From NCBI GenBank assembly GCA_023411715.1, contig JAEYOM010000080.1, forward strand, positions 1 to 16,874: a stretch of 16,874 nt of DNA, read 5' to 3'. This DNA comes from Bacillota bacterium (GTDB lineage: Bacteria > Bacillota > Clostridia > Acetivibrionales > DTU013). Shown one piece after another: positions 1 through 6,660 of this stretch. Position 1 is the stretch's first letter. Every line of letters begins with the position of its first letter. The position numbers and the translations under genes were made by a program. The notes under the pieces were generated by a model. That model had not been told where the DNA came from. It was given only the letters and a program-made list of their open reading frames with translations, and did no database searches.

Positions 1-1218
1 GGCAAAAAATGAAGCGTTCCATGTAAAAAGCCTTGTCAGTATGAGCTTCAGATCACCGAAGCTGCCGGCCCGGAAGAATATCCAGGAAAATGCTATCAGT
101 ACGAAGGTCGTCAGCCTTTTGAAATTGATGAATAATACCGAAGAATCGCTTATTTTGAGCAGAGATTTCGCCTTATCCGTGTATTTCTTTGTTATAATCC
201 CCATGACCTGATAAAGGCCGTTCAGGAAGCCCCATATGACAAAGGTAAGGCTGGCGCCGTGCCAAAGGCCGCTGGCCAGAAAAACTATGAGGATATTCGG
301 CAAATGCCGCTTCCTGTTCCCGCCGAGAGGGATATACAGATAATCCCGGAACCACGAGGTAAGCGATATATGCCATCTCTTCCAGAAGCCTGCGACCGAC
401 GTACCGAGGTACGGCCTTCTGAAGTTCTCCATCAGGTTTATTCCAAGAAGCCTTGCGCTGCCTATTGCAATATCGGTATATCCGCTGAAGTCACAATATA
501 TCTGAATCGAGAAAAATACGGTCGCAACGGCAAAGTGTATCCCGCTATGGTCGGCCGGCGAATCATAGACGGCATTTACCAGGATAGCCAGGCGGTCTGC
601 GATGACGAGCTTTTTTATCAGCCCCTGTCCTATCAGCAGCAGTCCGCTCCTGATCCTCTCGGTGTCGAACGGGTGCTTCGAATCGAGCTGCGGCCTCAGA
701 CTGTCAAAACGTCCTATCGGTCCGGCTGCGATCTGCGGGAAAAAGGAAACGAACAGTGCATACTTGCCGAAGTGCCTCTCGGGCTCCGACTTTCCCTTAT
801 AAACGTCTATCAGGTAACCCAGGGTCTGGAACGTATAAAACGAGATACCAACAGGCAGTACCAGCGACAGCTTCAAAGGCTGGTACCGGATCCCAAGAAG
901 CCGGATAGCGTCTGCCAGCGTTTCATTGAAGAAGTTGAAATATTTAAAAACGAATAATATCCCAAGATTGACGACCAGGCAGGACACGAGGTATAAGACC
1001 TTTTGCCCGTGATTTTGCGCCCTGTGCAGCAATAATGCCGAAAAATATGTAATTACGGTCGAAAACAACAACAGCAAAGCATACCTTGCGTCCCAGCTCA
1101 TATAAAAGAAATAGCTGGCTGCCAGTAAAAAGGCCCACCTGGTCTTTTGAGGCAGAACGAAGTAGAGTATAACTACCAGAAACAAAAATAATGCATATTG
1201 AAGTGAGTTGAATATCAT
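1..1218 (-). CDS. MBOAT-family O-acyltransferase (AlgI/DltB-like), C-terminus cut by window edge
   Basis: The open frame runs without a stop from an ATG at 1218 to the first base of the window, giving 406 residues. The family is usually about 450-520 residues, so only the C-terminal helices are missing. The protein is very hydrophobic throughout and begins MIFNSLQYALFLFLVVILYF. It carries the AlgI-type signatures: CDFSGYTDIAIG around residues 242-252, FWKRWHISLTSWFRDYLYIP around 278-297, then the PLGG motif, and GLWHGA around 317-322. In this family the His of WHG (here His320) is the catalytic residue, and His283 of RWHIS is also conserved. Such enzymes move acyl groups, usually acetyl or D-alanyl, across the membrane onto extracytoplasmic polymers. 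The start is supported by AAGGTG five nt upstream. A strong promoter lies in the gap to the exported protein gene, so it can be transcribed alone. Substrate is not visible; the deacetylase-like neighbours suggest a polysaccharide. Confidence 0.93.
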   Translation of the reverse strand, partial: MIFNSLQYALFLFLVVILYFVLPQKTRWAFLLAASYFFYMSWDARYALLLLFSTVITYFSALLLHRAQNHGQKVLYLVSCLVVNLGILFVFKYFNFFNETLADAIRLLGIRYQPLKLSLVLPVGISFYTFQTLGYLIDVYKGKSEPERHFGKYALFVSFFPQIAAGPIGRFDSLRPQLDSKHPFDTERIRSGLLLIGQGLIKKLVIADRLAILVNAVYDSPADHSGIHFAVATVFFSIQIYCDFSGYTDIAIGSARLLGINLMENFRRPYLGTSVAGFWKRWHISLTSWFRDYLYIPLGGNRKRHLPNILIVFLASGLWHGASLTFVIWGFLNGLYQVMGIITKKYTDKAKSLLKISDSSVLFINFKRLTTFVLIAFSWIFFRAGSFGDLKLILTRLFTWNASFFA

Positions 1219-1252
1219 TCCGGCACCTTGTCAAAAAATTATTATGACGTGA

Positions 1253-1281
1253 ATTATAATCCAATATAGATGAGGTTTCAA
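1253..1281 (-). promoter_or_regulatory. Sigma-A promoter of the MBOAT gene
   Basis: Reading the minus strand, TTGAAA (1281-1276) is followed after exactly 17 nt by TATAAT (1258-1253). This is 5 of 6 and 6 of 6 matches to the consensus with ideal spacing. The expected start of transcription lies near 1246, leaving a leader of about 28 nt before the AAGGTG ribosome binding site and ATG at 1218. The promoter is wholly inside the 99-nt gap after the stop codon of the preceding gene. I see no intrinsic terminator in that gap, so readthrough from upstream is also possible. Confidence 0.8.
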
Positions 1282-1317
1282 CAAAAGGCAGGTAAAAATA
1301 CTGCGGCAATGGATGTC

Positions 1318-4300
1318 TTAACGGCCTGCAGCATGTTTATTTCCGAAGCTAAGCTCGAGCTCTGCCGGCCCGCCGAAACGTGTCAGCACATACATGCCTG
1401 CACCGGCATTTTTAATATCCCATTCCCTGTTTCCTGCCTTAATGTCGTTATCCGGCACGTAAAGCTTGATCTGCTGAAGCCCGCCGTCCAGGAATCTGAC
1501 CTTCATCCCGCTGTCGGACTTCGTTATGCTTACCGGCAGATTCACACGGACTATATGAGTCCTTTGCTCTTCGGTCTTCGCTGCAAATATCCTTACAGGC
1601 CTGTCCAAACCGATATACAGGTCGTTGCCTTTTCTCATGTATATATCGGCATCCGTTTCGAGCTTTGACTTAAGGTATTTCTCACCGATCTCCACCTTTA
1701 CGCCCACCGTATTCCTGTACGCCCCATCCAGCAGCTTCCGCTGATCCATTGCAACCTCGGCGCTAAGTGTGATATCGAACTGCTGCAGTGCCCTCAGTTG
1801 ATTTTCTACGGAGTATAAAAGCTTCCTGAATGGATTCTCCGTCACCTTTACACTTGCGTTCAGGGCTGCGGCAAAGCTCTTTGCCATCTGCTGTTCCGTC
1901 ATGAAGTTATAATCGTTGGCGTCTCTGAATTTATCCATAAATTGTGCCGCTTGCTCAAGCTTGCCCGGATTGCGCATCGCATCATATTCAACGTGCATGT
2001 AGTAGCTCACGGGCATATCCCACGCGGCGGTAGATCTGAATAACGGCTTCAGGCTCCGCAGCGACGGCGACGGGTTGAAAAGCATCATCCCGGTCTGCTG
2101 TCCGTCCCTTACCATATAGAACGGGATGCTCCACACTGTTTCGGCGCCGTATGAAGGATCCATAAGGCTGTTCGGAACTTCAAAGCCGAAATTCCAGGAA
2201 AGCCCGGACTTGTACTCATTGTTAAGCGTCTGGGTCGGATCTGCATTGTTGATACGCCAGGTGTGCTGATTTGCACCGGTGTTGTCCCAGGGAATACCCA
2301 CAGACGCGAAGGCATTTTTATGCATCAAAAGGTCGCGCTGCTCCATGCCCGAATCCTTATAGCGGTTCGAATACATGTGCGGCTCGACGCTCACGTAATT
2401 TGCCTTCAAATAGCTTATCGCATCGGCAAGTTCCTTTTTATAAGGAAACCACCTGGAATCTATGGGTACAGCCATGCCGAATTCGAGCATGCCCACGATC
2501 ATGTCCTTTTTGCCGTCGCCGTTTATATCGACGAACGAGGGCACCGCATTGTTGCCGTTTTTAATATGCTTGTTGCCTATGTAATTCAGTGTGTCTTCGT
2601 CGAAAAAGCCCGCATCCGAAAAAGCCTGACCGGCTCTGATAAATTTCCTCACATAGCCGTCGTAGTTACCGACAGCAAGATCGGCGATACCGTTCCCGTC
2701 CAGGTCAACGAACCTCGGGGCTGCATTGGCGCCTGCATTCAGGGCCTTTCCATTCTGATCCTTCAGTTGTTTGCCGGTATCGAACACCAACTGTTTTCTG
2801 TTCATTTTACCTTTGAACATGTACAAGCTGCCATTCTTCATACCGACAATCAGGTCCGGGACATTATCGCCGTCCGCATCGCCGATCTCGGGAGCCGAAA
2901 GCTTTGCGCCGGCGACCGGTTTCACAAACTCGCCTTTCGGAATGAAACGGAATCTGCCGTTGTTCGCAAACCAATATATTTTACCGTTTTCACAGCCGGT
3001 TATCAGATCGCTGTTCCCGTCGCCGTCCACATCGTACATAACGGGCGCGGAGAACCCCGCTACTTTGAGTGTTCCGCCCTCAGGATCCTTTAATTTCTCA
3101 GCCTTGCCGAGTATCCAGTCCTCGCCCGTACTCAGCCCTTTGTAATAGTAGAAAGTGCCGTCGGCGCTGCCTGACACTATATCAGCCACCTTGTCGCCGT
3201 CAATATCCTGCACGTACGGATATGCGCGGTCGGGCACGTCGCCGATGTTAGCGAAAAAGGTGCTCGCACTGCCGCTCTTTTTCTGCGCAAGCCAGGCGCC
3301 ATTAACGACCGGATGCCTGCCAGCCTCGTAAAAGCCTTCGCTCTCCTCTGTAACGTACTTCAGACCGTTTCCTTTATCCCTGTTTAAATGGTATACGATG
3401 CTTTCATACCTGGTGTTCCACTCGTATGCGCCGCGGGTGATGGAATATGACGGGATCTGGTCGTATTTGCGCGCTATTTCCGTCCATTTCTGCAGAGATC
3501 CTCCGGGGATCGCCGAGAGCACCTCGAAATGGTTCTGCCATGCCGCGGCAGGCCTGCCGTAAGGCCCGTATATCCTTTTCACCGCAATGCCGTATCGCTG
3601 TTTGGATATAAATGCGGCAAATTCACTGCCCAACATCTGATCAGCTGCACATACCATGTTGTTAAAGTATGCCTGGTCCTTCGACCTGGCTTTAAGATCA
3701 AAACCGCCGATGTAAGCGGCGTTCGGCAAAAGAGGGTTCGTAAAGAAGACAAAGCCTTTTCCATAATTGTTGAGAGTGTATAAAGATATGCCTTCCGACT
3801 CGATAATGGGGACGGCCGTCGATGTGACCATTCCCACGCCGTAATCGTAATTTTTTATGATCCCTGGATTCCTCAGTTTTTTATAGTTGGCACAGAAATC
3901 ATCTATCAGCTTCTGGACAGGCTCCAGGTCATGCCTGACCTCAGGCAGCTCGAGCTTTGCCGGAAGGCCGCCCGTCCTTTTAAATGAGGCCGCTCCGAGG
4001 AATTCCTTCGGAAACCAGTTGTAAAAGCTGTTTTCAAGCATGACTGCACCGCCGGAGGACGCATAATCCATGATCCGCTTTTTAATAGCACTGCTGTTTT
4101 TTGAGTTTTTGACCGAGCTGTCAGGGTAGACGATATCATATCCTTTAAGACCATCCGCGGCCATTTTATCGGCATCTATCGCAGTTACACCCAGATTCAT
4201 CAGTATAGGCTGCCTGAAATGCTGCAGGGTATCCTGGCAAGAGCTGGGGGAGCCTGAATAAAGAACCGCAACCTTGATCGAATATGGTTGTTTGGGAGAC

Positions 4301-4488
4301 GAAATAAGACAGGCCGTAATTATATACGCCGCCAAAACTGCTATTACCGCCGCTGCATTTAGTAATCGGCGTATAAACCTGCTTTCGGCTATTACCGCCG
4401 CTGCCTTTAGTAATCGGCGTATAAACCTGCTTTCGGCCATTACCGCCGCTGCCTTAAGTAGCCGGCGTATGAACCTGCTTTCGGCCAT
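1318..4488 (-). CDS. Exported FG-GAP/VCBS-repeat protein with possible split deacetylase-like domain
   Basis: This is a 1056-residue protein whose exact family I do not recognise. Residues 1-48 are three copies of a 16-residue unit (MAESRFIRRLLKAAAV type), followed by a hydrophobic stretch ending in ITAC60, which fits a lipobox; it may therefore be a lipoprotein or be held by one membrane helix. Residues about 71-300 have an alternating strand/helix pattern (VAVLYSG, YDIVYPDSS, GGAVMLENSF) like a glutamine-amidotransferase-type fold. Five DxDGDxxxD-type calcium loops begin at 428, 486, 537, 595 and 654, spaced 51-59 residues, each followed by a hydrophobic DLIVG-like strand: FG-GAP/VCBS propeller repeats. 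After them come VSVEPHMYSN (699-708) and YYMHVEYDAM (829-838), which recall metal-site and closing strands of polysaccharide deacetylases (inference). The C-terminus (about 900-1050) looks like beta-sandwich. GGAG eight nt before the ATG supports the first start. The 189-nt gap upstream shows no convincing promoter or terminator. Confidence 0.85.
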   Translation of the reverse strand: MAESRFIRRLLKAAAVMAESRFIRRLLKAAAVIAESRFIRRLLNAAAVIAVLAAYIITACLISSPKQPYSIKVAVLYSGSPSSCQDTLQHFRQPILMNLGVTAIDADKMAADGLKGYDIVYPDSSVKNSKNSSAIKKRIMDYASSGGAVMLENSFYNWFPKEFLGAASFKRTGGLPAKLELPEVRHDLEPVQKLIDDFCANYKKLRNPGIIKNYDYGVGMVTSTAVPIIESEGISLYTLNNYGKGFVFFTNPLLPNAAYIGGFDLKARSKDQAYFNNMVCAADQMLGSEFAAFISKQRYGIAVKRIYGPYGRPAAAWQNHFEVLSAIPGGSLQKWTEIARKYDQIPSYSITRGAYEWNTRYESIVYHLNRDKGNGLKYVTEESEGFYEAGRHPVVNGAWLAQKKSGSASTFFANIGDVPDRAYPYVQDIDGDKVADIVSGSADGTFYYYKGLSTGEDWILGKAEKLKDPEGGTLKVAGFSAPVMYDVDGDGNSDLITGCENGKIYWFANNGRFRFIPKGEFVKPVAGAKLSAPEIGDADGDNVPDLIVGMKNGSLYMFKGKMNRKQLVFDTGKQLKDQNGKALNAGANAAPRFVDLDGNGIADLAVGNYDGYVRKFIRAGQAFSDAGFFDEDTLNYIGNKHIKNGNNAVPSFVDINGDGKKDMIVGMLEFGMAVPIDSRWFPYKKELADAISYLKANYVSVEPHMYSNRYKDSGMEQRDLLMHKNAFASVGIPWDNTGANQHTWRINNADPTQTLNNEYKSGLSWNFGFEVPNSLMDPSYGAETVWSIPFYMVRDGQQTGMMLFNPSPSLRSLKPLFRSTAAWDMPVSYYMHVEYDAMRNPGKLEQAAQFMDKFRDANDYNFMTEQQMAKSFAAALNASVKVTENPFRKLLYSVENQLRALQQFDITLSAEVAMDQRKLLDGAYRNTVGVKVEIGEKYLKSKLETDADIYMRKGNDLYIGLDRPVRIFAAKTEEQRTHIVRVNLPVSITKSDSGMKVRFLDGGLQQIKLYVPDNDIKAGNREWDIKNAGAGMYVLTRFGGPAELELSFGNKHAAGR
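4345..4488 (-). repeat. Three tandem 48-bp repeats at the 5' end of the exported protein gene
   Basis: Units lie at 4488-4441, 4440-4393 and 4392-4345. Each encodes a 16-residue (M/I)AESRFIRRLL(K/N)AAAV segment. By direct comparison units 2 and 3 differ at two bases, and units 1 and 2 at four bases, three of them in a short cluster. The unit is exactly 16 codons, so copy-number change keeps the frame. The first two units each start with an in-frame ATG, but only the first is preceded by a good ribosome binding site. The array lies in the signal or anchor region. Confidence 0.93.
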
Positions 4489-4677
4489 AATCTGTTCTCC
4501 TCGCAGCTATGTACAATTATTTTAAGTATTTAGTATTTCATAACGGATGCATCAAGATACGCACACGGATAGGTGCTGAATAACATAATACCATAAGACA
4601 TCCCGCCGTTCCACAGCATTTTCCTGTAAATCAGGGGCCATTCGCTCCTACACCCCGAACCGACTTTACCTAAACGG

Positions 4678-5481
4678 TCATAACGTTTTTATCGTACCGG
4701 GTTCAACCGCAACAGCCTCACCATTCACGCCTATCCAAACAGTTGTGGCGGACGGATTGCCGACGAGCTTTCTGTCGGCGCTGAACCGCAGGCCCCTCAT
4801 CGCTTTTATATAATCCATTATTTCTATGTTGGTCGCGTACCAGACGGATTCATCGACGGTTACCATTTTACAGAACTCCTCGATCAGCTCCCAGTTTTTA
4901 TTCCTGTCAAATTCAAAGCTGTGCCCCCAGACATAGAATAAAGGCATTTGTGTCCATGGCGGCTGGTTTTGGAATTCCCTGCATTTCTCGAGCAGTTTAT
5001 TATCGTGATGGCATGTGGGATGCCAGGTCAGGAAGTTGTCGGGCAGGCTGAAGCTTCCGTGGGAATTGACTGTCCTGGAGTATTCGATGCCAAGCCCGGG
5101 CAGCAGGCCCAATACTGCTTCGTTGTACGCCCCGAATGGATAAGACATGCCCCGTACAGGATAGCCTGCGATAGCCTCCAGACGCTTTCTGTCCTCCATC
5201 ACCTCCGAAACGTTCATTTCACCGGTGATCATCGTCATGTACGGGTGATTCAATGTATGGGAAGAGATCTCATGTCCCTTATAGAGTTCCTTTACTTCTG
5301 ATGATTTGACAAATGATTCCTGGTCAAATTTGCCCGAATTAAGATGGAATGTGCCCCTTATCCCGTGTTTATTGAATATATCAACAAGCCTCCTGTCATG
5401 GATCTGGCCGTCGTCATAGCTCATTGTGAGCGCTTTTTTCTTTCCGTCGGGATAATAGCTGAAAGATATGTCCATTTTCAT
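4678..5481 (-). CDS. Polysaccharide deacetylase, NodB/CE4 family
   Basis: The protein has 267 residues and all the usual CE4 motifs. Motif 1 is SYDDG with Asp23/Asp24, motif 2 is HTLNH with metal ligands His75 and His79, motif 3 is SYPFGAYNE around 113-121, motif 4 is TWHPTCHH around 152-159, and motif 5 is YVWGHSFEF with His187. These enzymes remove N- or O-acetyl groups from carbohydrates with a bound metal and an Asp/His catalytic pair. There is no signal peptide: the protein begins directly with a beta strand (MKMDISFSYYPDGKKKALTM), so it probably acts in the cytoplasm or on a small acetylated sugar rather than on wall polymer. AAGGAG lies close upstream; the ATG at 5481 or the one two codons later could be used. 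A TATAAT promoter lies about 60 nt upstream. The exported protein and the MBOAT acyltransferase follow on the same strand, suggesting a shared carbohydrate pathway. Confidence 0.93.
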   Translation of the reverse strand: MKMDISFSYYPDGKKKALTMSYDDGQIHDRRLVDIFNKHGIRGTFHLNSGKFDQESFVKSSEVKELYKGHEISSHTLNHPYMTMITGEMNVSEVMEDRKRLEAIAGYPVRGMSYPFGAYNEAVLGLLPGLGIEYSRTVNSHGSFSLPDNFLTWHPTCHHDNKLLEKCREFQNQPPWTQMPLFYVWGHSFEFDRNKNWELIEEFCKMVTVDESVWYATNIEIMDYIKAMRGLRFSADRKLVGNPSATTVWIGVNGEAVAVEPGTIKTL

Positions 5482-5537
5482 GCATCTCCTTATTCTATGT
5501 GTGCCGGATTTATTTTGTCCATTACAGCCATACCAAT

Positions 5538-5565
5538 ATTATACTATTAATTTTTGATTCATCCA
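5538..5565 (-). promoter_or_regulatory. Likely promoter of the deacetylase gene
   Basis: The minus strand has a perfect TATAAT at 5543-5538. The best -35 candidate is TGGATG at 5565-5560 with a 16-nt spacer, only 3 of 6 consensus matches, so the -10 box carries the call. The 13-mer GTATAATATTGGT around it is identical to the one at the promoter of the Phd-Uma2 gene (6499-6487). Confidence 0.55.
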
Positions 5566-5632
5566 CGAGGGGAGATAAATTTTAACCAAAACGTAAACAA
5601 TAGGTTTGCGGGCGCGGAATCACGCAAAAGAA

Positions 5633-5750
5633 TCTCACGCAAAGCCTTAACGCAAAAGGCCCTCTCGCAAAGGCTACCCAAGGCTCTCACGCAAAGCCTT
5701 AACGCAAAAGGCCGCTCGTAAAGGCTCACCCAAGGCTCTCACGCAAATAC
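5633..5750. repeat. 52-bp tandem repeats, about 2.3 copies, built from CGCAAA-type units
   Basis: Copies occupy 5633-5684 and 5685-5736, and a 14-base partial copy at 5737-5750 runs across the stop codon (5739-5741) of the Phd-Uma2 gene. Copies 1 and 2 differ mainly by two compensating one-base indels. Within and just before the array a CGCAAA (once CGTAAA) core recurs at 5623, 5638, 5651, 5666, 5690, 5703, 5717 and 5742, at intervals of 13-15 or 24-25 nt. Short dyads are present, for example GCCTT/AAGGC within each copy and AAGGCT/AGCCTT across the copy junction. The period is not a multiple of three, so it is not a coding repeat. No U-tract follows, so it is not a clear terminator. Confidence 0.85.
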
Positions 5751-6458
5751 CCTCTGAAGCTCGACGCCCAGGCCCTTGAAATATTGCGACTCGACGCGCT
5801 TGTCTCCTTCAAAGCTCAGCATACGCGAGAACTGCTTGTTTTCAAAGACGTAAATATAAATCTCCCTGGCTTTTGTATTTACCAGCCAGTATTCCTGTAT
5901 GCCTGTAGACATATACAACTGAAGCTTTGTGGTATTGTCCTTGTTGTTGGTAGATTCCGACAGCACCTCAACGACAAGAGAAGGTACCCCTTTATACTTG
6001 CCCTTTTTATCTATCTTCTCCATGTCACAAATAACCAGGATATCCGGCTGCACGACGCAGATGTTCTTTTCGCTTTTAATAAGAGTAACGTCAAACGGTG
6101 CAGCCAGTGGTTCGCATTTCTTGTCCCTGAACCAGCTTATGAACTCTCCGAATATCTCCTTGACTGCCTTCTGGTGCGGGTAAAGCGGCGACGTAAGGAA
6201 ATAGACCTCACCGTCGATTAACTCATACCTGTGCTCGCTTTCTTCAGTCATTTTGAGAAACTCTTCATAAGACACCTTTACATGGGAGGCGGCATAATCA
6301 GGCGCAAGTTCACGGAAGACCCACTGGTCCTCTTCCTCCTTGAAAACGGATAGTCTGGCCTTTTTCTTTCCGTTCTTCGTTATGATGACATCCTCATACT
6401 CGGCCAGCTTAAGGTATTTGCCAAAATTGTTCTGTATATCGGTGGTCGTTATTACCAT
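5739..6458 (-). CDS. Phd/YefM-type antitoxin domain fused to Uma2 (DUF820) PD-(D/E)XK nuclease-fold domain
   Basis: I start the gene at the ATG at 6458 (239 residues), six nt after AGGAGGG. The longer reading from a TTG at 6491 overlaps the -10 box and is unlikely. Residues 1 to about 40 (VITTTDIQNNFGKYL, then VIITKNGKKKARL) match the Phd/YefM DNA-binding antitoxin fold. Residues about 62-230 are Uma2. They include YELIDGEVYFLTSP, the PD139 of the nuclease core, VVEVLSEST with Glu164, the downstream Lys178 and the Uma2-typical GIQEYWLV. Uma2 proteins have a restriction-endonuclease-like fold, are often multicopy in genomes, and lack a settled function. Phd-type proteins bind palindromes and repress their own promoters, and two palindromes lie upstream here. 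No separate toxin gene adjoins it. The fusion may be a nuclease steered by its own DNA-binding domain, or the Phd part may only regulate (inference). Confidence 0.88.
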   Translation of the reverse strand: MVITTTDIQNNFGKYLKLAEYEDVIITKNGKKKARLSVFKEEEDQWVFRELAPDYAASHVKVSYEEFLKMTEESEHRYELIDGEVYFLTSPLYPHQKAVKEIFGEFISWFRDKKCEPLAAPFDVTLIKSEKNICVVQPDILVICDMEKIDKKGKYKGVPSLVVEVLSESTNNKDNTTKLQLYMSTGIQEYWLVNTKAREIYIYVFENKQFSRMLSFEGDKRVESQYFKGLGVELQRVFA

Positions 6459-6492
6459 AGGATACCCTCCTGCTTTTACGAACTTCACCAAT

Positions 6493-6521
6493 ATTATACC
6501 TAAAATCTAACTTCGGATCAA
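6493..6521 (-). promoter_or_regulatory. Sigma-A promoter of the Phd-Uma2 gene
   Basis: The minus strand reads TTGATC (6521-6516), 17 nt, then a perfect TATAAT (6498-6493). Transcription would start near 6486, giving a leader of about 28 nt to the ATG at 6458. This placement rules against the upstream TTG at 6491 as the translation start. Confidence 0.78.
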
Positions 6522-6525
6522 TGTG

Positions 6526-6561
6526 TATTAGCTAATATTACACATATTTTAGATAAAATAT
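6526..6561. promoter_or_regulatory. Two operator-like palindromes upstream of the Phd-Uma2 promoter
   Basis: TATTAGCTAATA (6526-6537) is a perfect 12-bp palindrome starting five bases from the -35 box. A second inverted repeat, ATATTTTA-GA-TAAAATAT (6544-6561), has perfect 8-bp arms. Both are AT-rich and lack U-tracts, so they resemble protein-binding sites more than terminators. A natural candidate ligand is the Phd domain of the downstream gene, by analogy with Phd/YefM autorepression; this is inference. Confidence 0.5.
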
Positions 6562-6660
6562 TATCGATTTAGATTCTTTCGGTGGTTCATCCGCACTGGG
6601 TATACGGAATGAGAAGGTATGCTGAAACGTACTTGGAAATAAGATTGCATTATGAAGGAC

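Noticed and set aside
259..957. A 232-codon plus-strand frame
   Set aside because: It lies entirely opposite the MBOAT gene, whose translation shows clear family motifs throughout.
944..1309. A 121-codon minus-strand frame overlapping the start of the MBOAT gene
   Set aside because: It is a different frame from the acyltransferase, covers its promoter, and shows no recognisable domain.
2263..3093. A 276-codon plus-strand frame opposite the FG-GAP repeats
   Set aside because: It is the antisense shadow of the periodic Asp/Gly-rich coding sequence; the minus strand has the conserved calcium loops.
4489..4677. Promoter before the exported protein gene (TTGATG, 17 nt, TAAATA)
   Set aside because: The -10 matches the consensus at only three positions and an alternative TAAAAT has no partner -35, so no promoter is called in this gap.
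5633..5750. CRISPR array or intrinsic terminator
   Set aside because: The repeats are directly contiguous with no unique spacers, and no stable GC stem followed by a U-tract is present.
6459..6491. TTG at 6491 as start of the Phd-Uma2 gene
   Set aside because: It overlaps the TATAAT box and lies upstream of the expected transcription start; the ATG at 6458 has an ideal AGGAGGG.
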